Of a stretch of DNA of 64,000 nucleotides, positions 8,777 through 16,394 are shown piece after piece. The translations under genes and the position numbers were made by a program. The first letter of the stretch is position 1. The number at the start of each line of letters is the position of its first letter. The DNA is from Stutzerimonas stutzeri. Its GTDB lineage: Bacteria; Pseudomonadota; Gammaproteobacteria; Pseudomonadales; Pseudomonadaceae. The notes beneath the pieces were generated by a model. It saw only the letters and a program-made list of their open reading frames with translations, was not told the origin of the DNA and searched no databases. The stretch spans positions 52,710-116,709 of the forward strand of contig NZ_POUT01000011.1 in assembly GCF_002890915.1 (NCBI RefSeq), given 5' to 3'.

Positions 8777-8989
8777 ATGAGCGCCATTGTCCTTGAGTCC
8801 GTGCTGACTTGCCCGCGCTGCGGCTTCGCCAAGCCGGAAACCATGCCCACGGACGCCTGCCAGTTCTATTACGAGTGCAGCAACTGCAAGGCGCTGCTGC
8901 GCCCCAACCCAGGGGATTGCTGCGTTTTCTGTTCGTTCGGCTCGGTGAAGTGCCCGCCGATCCAGCAGCAGCTTGGGTGTTGCTCATAG
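8777..8989 (+). CDS. GDCCVxC domain small cysteine-rich protein
   Basis: A 70-aa cysteine-rich protein with an N-terminal CPRC zinc-ribbon-like knuckle, CSNC, and the diagnostic GDCCVFCSFGSVKCPP segment; it ends LGCCS. The GDCCVxC family is commonly found at the end of mer operons and in some lineages is a selenoprotein; here the residue is Cys. Its role is not established; binding or buffering of mercury or another soft metal is a reasonable inference. It lies eight bases after merP and is convergent with tnpA. Confidence 0.85.
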   Translation: MSAIVLESVLTCPRCGFAKPETMPTDACQFYYECSNCKALLRPNPGDCCVFCSFGSVKCPPIQQQLGCCS

Positions 8990-9001
8990 CGTTTAGGGGG
9001 A

Positions 9002-11995
9002 TCACAGGTCGTCGTCTGGATTACGCAGTGGCCGCAGCTCGCCGCGCGCAACTTCTTCCGGTACCGCAAAGGAATACCGCCCGAGCATGTTGATGTGCTC
9101 GTAGATCAGCGGCGATAGCCGGGCCAAATCCTCTTCCAGCACTGGATAGCCGTGCTGCTTGAGCCGTTCCACGGCCGCCGTCATGTAGAGGGTGTTCCAC
9201 AGCACGATGATGTTCACCACCAGGCCCAGAGCACCGAGCTGGTCTTCCTGGCCTTCGCGGTAGCGCTGGCGGAGCTCGCCGCGTTTGCCGTGGAACACGG
9301 CGCGGGCCAGGCTGTGCCGGCCTTCGCCTCGGTTCAACTGGGTCAGGGTGGCGCGGCGCTTGGACTCGTCGTCGATATAGGTCAACGTGTGCAGAGTCTT
9401 TTCGATCCGCCCGAATTCGGCCAGCGCCTGGGCCAGCCGGGTGGGTCTATCTCCCGTTTGCAGCGTGCGCATGATGCCAGTCGCCGGCACCCGGCCGAGT
9501 TTGAGCGAGCCGGCCAGGCGCAGCAGGTCGTCCCAGTGCTCGGCGATCAGGTCGAGTTTGACCGACTGGCGGGCCAGCCCGTTGAGCTTGCCGTAGTCCG
9601 CGTCCGGGCGCGTGCGCCAGAAGCGGGTACCGCCGACATCGGCCAGCCGCGAACTGAAGTGGTAGCCAAGTAGGCGGAAGAGCCCGAACACCACATCGCT
9701 GTAGGCCCCGGTGTCGGTCATGATTTGCGTCGGCTGCAACTCGGTCTGCTGTTCCAGCACGACCGCCAGCAACACCAGGCTGTCGCGCAGCGTGCCGGGC
9801 ACGGTGATGGCGTTGAGGCCGGAGAATTGGTCGGAAATCAGGTTGTACCAGGTGACACCCCGGCCGGTGCCGAAATACTTCGGATTGGGGCCGGCATGCA
9901 CGGTGCGCACCGGTACGACGAAGCGCATGCCATCGGCGGAGGCGACCTCGCCGCCACCCCAGACTTGGGCCAGTTCCAGTTGGCTTTGCGCTCCGACCAG
10001 GATGGCGTTAGCCGCTGACAGGGTGTCGTCGCGGATATAATTCTGGCTGACCCAGGACAGCCGGTCACGGCGCAGCGCCGGGTTGTCGGTGCGGATCAAG
10101 GGCTCCAGGCCGGTGTTGCAGGCCCCGCCCAACAGCACCGCGCAGAGGCTGGTGACCAGGTTGTCGGCGCGTGCATTGCGTTCGGAGACATGGGTGAAGG
10201 CCTCGGAAAAGCCAGTGCGGGCGGCGATTTCCAAGAGGATTTCCGGCAGATCGACACGCGGCATCAGGTCAGACACGGCCGCCCGCAGTTGCAGCAACGA
10301 GCAGGGCTCGTCCAGCTTGTCCAGCGCCCCGAGCGACAGTTCGGTCTTGCCCTCGGTGTTCTCGCTCAGTTGAATCGCCGGGTTGTCGGGCAGGCGCGCG
10401 GCTACTGCCAGCCAGGTTGCATCCAGCTCGACGGACAAGGCGTCCAGGGTGGTTTTGGCGTCGATGGTCAGGCCCAGTGACCGGCAGATGATCGGTCGCG
10501 CCGCCAGCCATTCGGCACCGTCGAGCAGGCCAAGGCGCGGGTCGGCATAGCGCCAACTGGGCGAGACGAAGACATCGCGGCGGCGCAGGGCCGTGCGCAG
10601 CGCATCGAGCGTGCAGAACACATAGGCACCCATGTCGAGGGAGCCATCTTCGCGGGTGATGTGCTTCTGCCAAGCCTTGGCCACGATCTCCTGCGGCGCG
10701 TCATCCTCTGGCTTCCGGCGCGGCAGGTTCAGTTGCAGCCACTCCAGACTAGCCGCCACGCCCTTGCCGGCCGGGCTGAAGCCGAAGCGGATGTGCTTGA
10801 GCAGGTCGGGCAGGAAGCGGCGCACGCTGCGGTAGCGCGCTTCCAATGCAAGAAAATAGACGTCATCTACCGGGCGGATCAGCGCGTTGACCTCTTCCAG
10901 GGCCTTTTCCAGGGTGGTCCTCGGCAGGTCGTTGAACAGCCGGGCGCGCACGTTGTCATCGCTGATCGAGCTGTCCAGCACGACCTTGCACGCGGCGGCG
11001 AGCGTCGCGGCCGACCGATCCAGGTCTTTCAGGCTGCGCATGCGGGCTTTCTTGTCGGCCTTCTCCGCGTTGCTGAACAGGTCGCGCAGCAAGGCCTCCA
11101 GGACTTCCAGTGCGTCGTCGTGCGCAGTCGCCTCCAGGCAGAGTGCGAAGGCCACCAGTGTCGCCATCCGCCGCGACGCCGGCAGCCGATTAATCGCGGT
11201 GACCTTGGCCGTGTTGGCGAAGCGGGCCAGGGCGGCGATACGGCTGGGAGGGATGTGCGCCGCCGCCGGCAAGGTGATGCCGATGCCGCGCACGTCATCG
11301 AGCCGGCGCAGTGCCCGAATCAACGCGGGGCCACTGACCATGACCGGGCCGGAGCGCAATTGATCCAGCCGGGAGCTGCGGTTGCCTTCGGCCACCGTCA
11401 GCAAGTCTTGCAGTTGCAATCGCTGTTCCTCAGTCACGCTGCGGCCCAGCGTAAACCAGAGGCGTTCTTCGACCCGACTGCGCAACTGGGCGATAAAGCG
11501 CTCTAGTTGAGACACACCAGGCAGGAGGACTTTCTGTGTGAACAGCCACGAGGTGGCTCGCTCAAACAGCACTCCCGGCCGGTCGGTGCCCGTCCAGCAG
11601 AGGGCATACAGCCAGCGGCTCAAGCGAAAGCCGATGCCCGGATCGGTGAAATGACGATAGCCAAAGCGGTTCTGAATATCGGTGGCATGTATCCAGCGGC
11701 GATGATCGCTATAGCGCTGGAGGCAGTCGGGGTCTGGAATCGCCAGTTGTCGGCAAAGCACCTGCAGGACTTCCACCGGCACGGCGGCGGGCTTGTCCGG
11801 CAGAACGCCAACGAAGCGGACGGTGGTCAGCAGAACGGCATAACCCAGACGGTTATGGTTACCCCGCAGCACCTGGATGGCTTCACGGTCTTCATCGCTC
11901 AGGTGGAAGTAACGTTCCAGCTCTTCACGGCTGGGCGAATCAACATAGCGGCCAAAACCGTCGCGTTGCTCTTGAGTCAGAAAACCGACCGGCAT
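9002..11995 (-). CDS. tnpA: TnpA, Tn3-family transposase
   Basis: A full-length 997-aa DDE transposase for replicative transposition. It starts MPVGFLTQEQRDGFGRYV, the usual Tn3-family N-terminus (DUF4158 region). The catalytic core is visible as the first Asp in MTDTGAYSD, the intervening domain, and the Glu in NRGEGRHSLARAVFHGKRG. It ends with the conserved LSPLIYEHINMLGRYSF region. The start lies three bases after the stop of the PIN toxin, so tnpA is probably the third gene of an antitoxin-toxin-tnpA operon. There are no interruptions, so it is likely active. Confidence 0.96.
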   Translation of the reverse strand: MPVGFLTQEQRDGFGRYVDSPSREELERYFHLSDEDREAIQVLRGNHNRLGYAVLLTTVRFVGVLPDKPAAVPVEVLQVLCRQLAIPDPDCLQRYSDHRRWIHATDIQNRFGYRHFTDPGIGFRLSRWLYALCWTGTDRPGVLFERATSWLFTQKVLLPGVSQLERFIAQLRSRVEERLWFTLGRSVTEEQRLQLQDLLTVAEGNRSSRLDQLRSGPVMVSGPALIRALRRLDDVRGIGITLPAAAHIPPSRIAALARFANTAKVTAINRLPASRRMATLVAFALCLEATAHDDALEVLEALLRDLFSNAEKADKKARMRSLKDLDRSAATLAAACKVVLDSSISDDNVRARLFNDLPRTTLEKALEEVNALIRPVDDVYFLALEARYRSVRRFLPDLLKHIRFGFSPAGKGVAASLEWLQLNLPRRKPEDDAPQEIVAKAWQKHITREDGSLDMGAYVFCTLDALRTALRRRDVFVSPSWRYADPRLGLLDGAEWLAARPIICRSLGLTIDAKTTLDALSVELDATWLAVAARLPDNPAIQLSENTEGKTELSLGALDKLDEPCSLLQLRAAVSDLMPRVDLPEILLEIAARTGFSEAFTHVSERNARADNLVTSLCAVLLGGACNTGLEPLIRTDNPALRRDRLSWVSQNYIRDDTLSAANAILVGAQSQLELAQVWGGGEVASADGMRFVVPVRTVHAGPNPKYFGTGRGVTWYNLISDQFSGLNAITVPGTLRDSLVLLAVVLEQQTELQPTQIMTDTGAYSDVVFGLFRLLGYHFSSRLADVGGTRFWRTRPDADYGKLNGLARQSVKLDLIAEHWDDLLRLAGSLKLGRVPATGIMRTLQTGDRPTRLAQALAEFGRIEKTLHTLTYIDDESKRRATLTQLNRGEGRHSLARAVFHGKRGELRQRYREGQEDQLGALGLVVNIIVLWNTLYMTAAVERLKQHGYPVLEEDLARLSPLIYEHINMLGRYSFAVPEEVARGELRPLRNPDDDL

Positions 11996-11998
11996 TGA

Positions 11999-12409
11999 TC
12001 ACAGCACCTCGACGCAGAACACGGCGGGCGTGACGATCCGCGTGCGTTCGATGTGCCCGCGTTGCAGCAGGCCGGCGCGGCGATCACCGGTTACCAGGTA
12101 GTCCGCATCGCCCGCCAAGGCCATGGCCAGCAAAAACGAGTCATCCGGATCATCGGCTTCGACCTCGATGGTCAGGCGCTCCAGTACCACAGCCCGTTGC
12201 AGGTTATTGATCATGGCGCCCACCTTGGCGGGCTGTAGGATGGCCTGAAGCTTGGGATAGCGGCTGGCTCGACGAATTTCATCGAGTTGCATCCGCGAGG
12301 TCACCACCTCGAAACGCGCCGCCCGCCAGGCACGGTAGATCGCATCGGGCGCGCCATGTGGCGAGATCAGGGCGCTGAACAGGATGTTGGTATCCAACAC
12401 GACCCGCAT
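11999..12409 (-). CDS. PIN-domain toxin (VapC-like putative RNase)
   Basis: A 136-aa PIN-fold protein of the 'putative toxin, PIN family' group. The acidic metal site is seen at LDTNILFSAL (first Asp), the Glu in QLDEIRRAS, and the later DDSFLLAMALAGDADYLVTGD. Such proteins cleave RNA and are held inactive by a cognate antitoxin. Its start overlaps the antitoxin stop (TGATG), and its own stop is three bases before tnpA. Pairs of this sort are known as integral parts of some Tn3-family transposition modules. Confidence 0.85.
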   Translation of the reverse strand: MRVVLDTNILFSALISPHGAPDAIYRAWRAARFEVVTSRMQLDEIRRASRYPKLQAILQPAKVGAMINNLQRAVVLERLTIEVEADDPDDSFLLAMALAGDADYLVTGDRRAGLLQRGHIERTRIVTPAVFCVEVL

Positions 12410-12648
12410 CAGCGCTTACGTGCCCAGTCGAGCGCTTCGTCAACCGCGTTGGTCAATTCTGCCTCACTCAGATGGGCGTTAGCGGCCTTGGCCTGCTCAG
12501 CGCTCAGCTCCAGGATGTGTGCCCGTACCGCTTCTTCGATGAAGCGCGACAGGTCGCCCTTACGGCCGCCGCCCTGGCTGGCCAGAAACATCCGAAGCGA
12601 CTGGTCGGTGTCGGCCGAGACGGCGACATTCCAGCGAATGGTATTCAT
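12409..12648 (-). CDS. Antitoxin of the PIN toxin, ribbon-helix-helix type
   Basis: A 79-aa protein starting MNTIRWNVAVSADTDQSLR, with the basic GGGRKGDLSRFIEEAVRAHIL segment expected of a ribbon-helix-helix DNA-binding fold. The C-terminal tail (AELTNAVDEALDWARKR) would bind the toxin. It is the first gene of the antitoxin-toxin-tnpA unit and probably represses that promoter. The function is inferred from gene order and fold appearance. Confidence 0.75.
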   Translation of the reverse strand: MNTIRWNVAVSADTDQSLRMFLASQGGGRKGDLSRFIEEAVRAHILELSAEQAKAANAHLSEAELTNAVDEALDWARKR

Positions 12649-12840
12649 AGCGTTCTCCGCTAATAGGTGTTTGTGTGTTTATACGCCAATCACAAAGGGC
12701 GATGCAATGGTTCGACAAAACGAACAGATACCTGAGCGTTGACGACGTAAAGGTGGAAACCGCTATCAAAACCAGAGCTAGATACAAACGCTCTATAGCC
12801 TAAGGAATTCATGATTGTCCGCTGAAATGACCACATCACC
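12649..12840. promoter_or_regulatory. Intergenic region with inverted repeats: promoter and candidate resolution site
   Basis: Between the antitoxin start and the recombinase stop there are two short dyads. GTTCG-ACAAAA-CGAAC lies at 12710-12725, and AGAGC-N11-GCTCT at 12774-12794. A core with 5-bp arms around 6 bp is the size expected for a tyrosine-recombinase crossover site, and this is where a Tn3-family resolution site would lie. It also must hold the antitoxin promoter. Assignment is inference. Confidence 0.35.
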
Positions 12841-13734
12841 TCAGCCGTCAGCGACCTCAGTCCTACGATCCAAGTCTCGCTGATCATTAAGAGCCACGGC
12901 GTCCGCACGCATTCGAGCAGGCACTGTATCTCTCACCTTTGAAAAGTCAGCATCGCTTGCAGGCTTAACCTTAACCGCTTCTGCACGTCCAAATCTTTTA
13001 TCGCCATAGCGGCTAATCGAATCGGTAGCCTGGTGCCCCATGACGTATGCCATTTCTATTGCGGACATGCCTGAGGCTTTCAGATTTGAGCCGAACTGGT
13101 GACGAAGTGTGTACATACTCGGCACCTTCCTCCTACCGAATAGCTCAGTAGCGACTTGGTGAAGCGCAACGCGTATTGAATCCATACTGCGCGGCTGACA
13201 TTTAAAAGCAGCGAGAGCGTTTCTCAAGATATTGCAGACGTCTCCATCAGCCTCAAGCGTTCGGCTAGCGCCGCGTAAACCGTTGTGGCTAAGCTTTGCA
13301 CCGGATATATGGATGCGCCGGCCATCGATAGAAATTCCGTTAAGCTCGCATGGTCGCGCTCCGGTAAGAGATATCACCATTAAAGCTCCCGCTTCGACAG
13401 GCATATCTCGTTCAGCCAGACACCGTAGCCACGCTTCGAAATCAGCGGTAGAAAGCTTCTGCGGACGTCGCTGCTTTTTCTTTCGCGGCAGATTTAACAC
13501 AGTGACCGGATTGAGCGTACGATTGATTTCTTGGGCAGCCCAGAAATTTCCTCGATGCTTTTGATCAAACGCCAAAGCGTTACGTAGGCGCCGATAATAA
13601 TCCGGGCGGTAATCAGGGGCCGCCCGTAGTAAAGCACCAATAATATTGAGCTCATCAAGCTCAACGCCCTGCATCCGAGTCGCATAAAAATTACTGGCCA
13701 AACTAATATAGGCGCTTTGAGTCTCTGCATTCAT
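12841..13734 (-). CDS. Tyrosine site-specific recombinase (probable transposon resolvase/integrase)
   Basis: A 297-aa phage-integrase-type recombinase. The N-terminal part is a core-binding SAM-like helical domain. The catalytic domain shows the first Arg in SLTGARPCEL, the second in the box YTLRHQFGSNL, a GH in YVMGHQATDS, and the nucleophilic Tyr in SISRYGDKRFG. The first position of the HxxR box is Tyr rather than His. Codon use is less GC-rich than tnpA. It may be the cointegrate resolvase of the Tn3-family element (as TnpI is in Tn4430) or an unrelated island integrase. Neither a tRNA target nor a clear attachment site is visible. Confidence 0.8.
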   Translation of the reverse strand: MNAETQSAYISLASNFYATRMQGVELDELNIIGALLRAAPDYRPDYYRRLRNALAFDQKHRGNFWAAQEINRTLNPVTVLNLPRKKKQRRPQKLSTADFEAWLRCLAERDMPVEAGALMVISLTGARPCELNGISIDGRRIHISGAKLSHNGLRGASRTLEADGDVCNILRNALAAFKCQPRSMDSIRVALHQVATELFGRRKVPSMYTLRHQFGSNLKASGMSAIEMAYVMGHQATDSISRYGDKRFGRAEAVKVKPASDADFSKVRDTVPARMRADAVALNDQRDLDRRTEVADG

Positions 13735-14304
13735 ATTATTCTTCTAATTATTATTTGCGTGACACATGCCACACAATCAATTATTGCAAATACGAAAACA
13801 AAAAAACAACAACCAGAGCATTATTTTTTATATAACCCCAAAAGCCAAACATTGCAAAGGTGCAAAAATTCTATCCTTTCTATATCGCATTCCGGACTTT
13901 GGTTCGTTGGCCAAGGACGCACCATGTTACCTGACCCCACAAGACGACCCGCCGGGAGCAGCACATAGACCGACTGAACAGCGCTGGGTATGAGCAGGTG
14001 CTTCCACTCTTTCAGCCGATTCACATTTTATAATGCGAGAACCAAGTAGAGTAATTTTAAATTGCGCTCACAGCCTGGGGCGGCGACGGACTGGCGCAAT
14101 CGCTTACCGAGACACCACTGCCCACGACATACTGCTTATGCCACTTTTAAATTATGGGTTTTGGGCCGGACACTCACTAGATAGCCAGCCGAACGGCCTC
14201 CGGGGCGTTAACCTTGGGCTGTATAAAAATACAGTATAGCCTATTGCCTTTTTTAAGCGGAGCAACTTAGAATAATGAACAGAACAACAACCTGAGGAAA
14301 AAAC
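13735..14304. other. AT-rich non-coding stretch with a possible transposon right end
   Basis: No convincing gene is seen here. The first 150 bases are strongly AT-rich and probably contain the recombinase promoter. The candidate right inverted repeat of the transposon is at 13901-13938 (inner CGTTGG, outer ACCCC); it is weak. Short open frames here lack ribosome sites. Confidence 0.3.
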
Positions 14305-14739
14305 ATGTCTATTCTAATTCTTAACCGCGAGCGCGACGAAGTCGGCGGTCAATACCTAGTAGCAAGCATTCACGGTGTGGAACACTGCGTATCACTTGAT
14401 GATGACTATCCGGAGCAAATCCCAGATTCAGATGATATAGTCCACCGCATTAATGCAGATGACTTCAATGAGCTTTCAGAGAAGGTACGCTCCTACGTGC
14501 GCAAGCACAGCATCGCCCCCATTCACTCTCTCGATGACGTTAGGCTGCTTGCGATGCAGCTCGGCGATATGAAAGCAAAGACCTACGAAGTCGACGAAGA
14601 AGGTCTTGGCCTCACGCTCCGCGACTGTAACATAGATAAAGGTGTACGCACCCTAGTTCGTAAATTTAATAGCACATATCAGGCATATCGCTGGCTGACC
14701 GAGCAACTGGATATTTTGGATTTCAATGCGCCACGGTAA
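14305..14739 (+). CDS. Hypothetical acidic protein, 144 aa
   Basis: I do not recognise a family. The frame is supported by a GAGG ribosome site seven bases before the ATG and by protein-like composition: a soluble, acidic N-terminal half with SLDDDYPEQIPDSDDIVH, then a more basic helical C-terminal half (RTLVRKFNSTYQAYRWLTEQL). No signal peptide or membrane helix is present. It stands alone in an AT-rich scar zone between the transposon and truncated chromosomal genes, with no operon partner, so it is probably accessory DNA. Confidence 0.6.
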   Translation: MSILILNRERDEVGGQYLVASIHGVEHCVSLDDDYPEQIPDSDDIVHRINADDFNELSEKVRSYVRKHSIAPIHSLDDVRLLAMQLGDMKAKTYEVDEEGLGLTLRDCNIDKGVRTLVRKFNSTYQAYRWLTEQLDILDFNAPR

Positions 14740-15276
14740 GCGTGCAAGCGCTAATGTCCCGCCATTGCATTCCTAATCAAAAGCCGCATGCAACCGAGGC
14801 GCGCTATAGATAAAGACGTTTATTGACTAAATTGGCTTCAATGCGACTCGGTTAGACGTTGGCTTTATTGTAGCTCGCCTGATTAACTTGAAGGCTGCTC
14901 ACTTCAAACCTTTACTGTCTCGGTAGCCTTTCATTTACTAATGCCCGGCAACCGACGCACGCTTAAAGATTGCACCAACAAAAGCGCATGGATTATGGTT
15001 CATCTACAGCAGACGAACCGAGTGAGCCATTCAAATGTCTCGATACCGCTCTCATATAATCACACGCTAACGATCGAGATAGCGGTAACAGCGCTTCAGC
15101 TGCAAATCGAAGGCCATCGTTTTTTACGGCCTTTGCATTTGTTCTGACTAAGGATTGCATCGAGTTGACCAGTAGACTGCATTTTTAGACCGGCCGAAAG
15201 AGGCCAGGAGCCAGCATTGACGACAGGAAGAAACCGTCCAAAGCGGTCATTGGGGATGTAGAAAACCGGAGCCGAT
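14740..15276. other. Intergenic, no recognisable gene
   Basis: Low-GC stretch without a supported gene. A 68-aa open frame at 14941-15147 lacks a ribosome site and recognisable composition. I see no complete repeat or terminator. Confidence 0.4.
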
Positions 15277-15660
15277 TCAGTTTTTCCCGTACCAGTGGCC
15301 CAGGTTAATTTCCACGTATACCTGGAAATTGTCTTCGTTCGCCAGCGCCTCGAGCGCCGCTTGGGTAACGAACCGAGGCTTATGGCTAGACATGTCTTCG
15401 CGCTTGAGCAGTGCCAGCTTGGCTTGGCCAGCAGTAGGAGCTAACTTCTTCCACATCTCGTCGGTGCCGTTTCGAACGAGGTAGGCCAAGGATATCCGGC
15501 ATTCTGTCAGCGATCGGAGCAATAGTCGGACAGTGATCGCGGAGCTCAGCGGCCCCATGCTCATCTCGGCTAGGCAGGCTAGCGCGTAGAACCCGTTAAG
15601 CTCAACTGCTAAGGCAGCTTTCCACCACTGATGCGCTGGTAAGCCTTCAAGCAGGAGCAA
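15277..15660 (-). pseudogene. Fragment of a DUF5677-family protein
   Basis: The minus-strand frame contains AITVRLLLRSLTECRISLAYL and then TDEMWKKLAPTAGQAKLALLK, matching the helical core of DUF5677 proteins, whose function is unknown. The frame has no ATG or ribosome site at its 5' side and runs straight into the truncated IclR gene. At the other side it stops after NLGHWYGKN, where family members continue. So both ends appear lost and I treat it as a gene remnant. The family call is by eye. Confidence 0.5.
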
Positions 15661-16206
15661 GGGGCGCAGTGCCTGTATACCCGTATGGGACTGCTAACGT
15701 CTGAGGAGACTGGTCTGGCAGTGTTCGCCAGCGTTTTCTACGATGGGCACATCATCAACACCTTCATCACCGACCCCAACGAGCAGCACCATTTCGCGTT
15801 CGGCCGTGGCCATCCGCTGCCGCCGTTCCGCGGTGCGCAGTCAAAAGTGCTGGTGGCCTATCAGAAGGGCAGACGCCTGCTGAAACTGTTCGAGGAACAG
15901 ATTTCCAAGGACCCCAACAACCCCTACAGCACACGCAGCTGGTCGGAGTTCGCCCGGGCGGCGAAGAAGATTCGCAAGGACGGCTACTGCATCACCCATG
16001 ACGAACTGAACCTGGGGCTCACGGGTATCGCCGCACCGATCATCGTTACGGACAGCAAGGAGGTGGTCGGCAGCGTCTCGGCCGTCGGCAGCACCGACAC
16101 CTTCAAGCTACTGCGCCAGGAGCGCGTCATCGACCTGGTGATCCAGACCACAAACCTTATCGCGAGCAACATGCAGAAGCCGCAGAGCACATCAGGCGCG
16201 CCATAA
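15661..16206 (+). pseudogene. IclR-family regulator, C-terminal effector domain only
   Basis: The frame encodes SEETGLAVFASVFYDGHIIN through GYCITHDELNLGLTGIAAPI and ends MQKPQSTSGAP. This is the ligand-binding domain of IclR-type regulators. The N-terminal winged helix-turn-helix is absent: upstream the frame closes at a TAA (15640-15642) inside unrelated DUF5677-like sequence. Without a DNA-binding domain it cannot act as a normal regulator. It probably once controlled the adjacent gabD gene (start 16395); that is inference from position. Confidence 0.75.
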
Positions 16207-16394
16207 ATTGGCCATTTCATTGTTATAAAATCTCAAAAATCTCTTATATTGAGTTTTTTTGCTAAATATAAGTCGATAACATTCACGCTTGTATAAAAAT
16301 CTCCGAACAACCGCACCTCCGATCCCCGGAGAGGCACACACCATGCCTGCCCTGCCCATACAGCCGGCGGTCATGCTTTTTTCGGAGCCCTGCG

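Larger units (their letters stand above)
7567..13938. mobile_element. Tn3-family transposon carrying mer transport genes and a toxin-antitoxin pair (right end uncertain)
   Basis: The left end at 7567 is well supported by a 38-bp GGGG...GTAAG inverted repeat that interrupts the ICMT gene. The content in order is merR, merT, merP, GDCCVxC gene, tnpA (convergent), PIN toxin, antitoxin, and a tyrosine recombinase likely to act as resolvase. This resembles Tn5563, known from Pseudomonas alcaligenes to carry mercuric transport genes without reductase; that comparison is from memory. The right end is not proven. The best candidate repeat is 13901-13938, which shares GGGGT at the outer end and CCAACG at the inner end in register with the left repeat. 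It matches only 17 of 38 positions overall, and the flanking 5-mers differ (atgta versus acaag). Confidence 0.6.

Noticed and set aside
12416..12453. CTTACG start of a possible right transposon repeat
   Set aside because: It lies inside the antitoxin coding sequence and does not end in CCCC.
13821..14024. 67-aa minus-strand frame thought of as the missing half of the ICMT gene
   Set aside because: Its residues (KHLLIPSAVQSVYVLLPAGR) do not resemble the ICMT helices expected before YMNRF, and no 5-bp duplication links it to 7566.
14851..14857. GTTAGAC, the shape of an integron attC right-hand core site
   Set aside because: No matching left core (RYYYAAC-type) or imperfect palindrome lies 50-130 bases upstream, and there is no cassette array or integrase of IntI type.
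14941..15147. 68-aa open frame in the scar region
   Set aside because: No ribosome site, no recognisable composition, and AT-rich surroundings where chance frames are expected.
16289..16394. N-terminal extension of the gabD open frame
   Set aside because: It has no similarity to aldehyde dehydrogenases and exists only because the downstream frame is shifted; the real start is at 16395.
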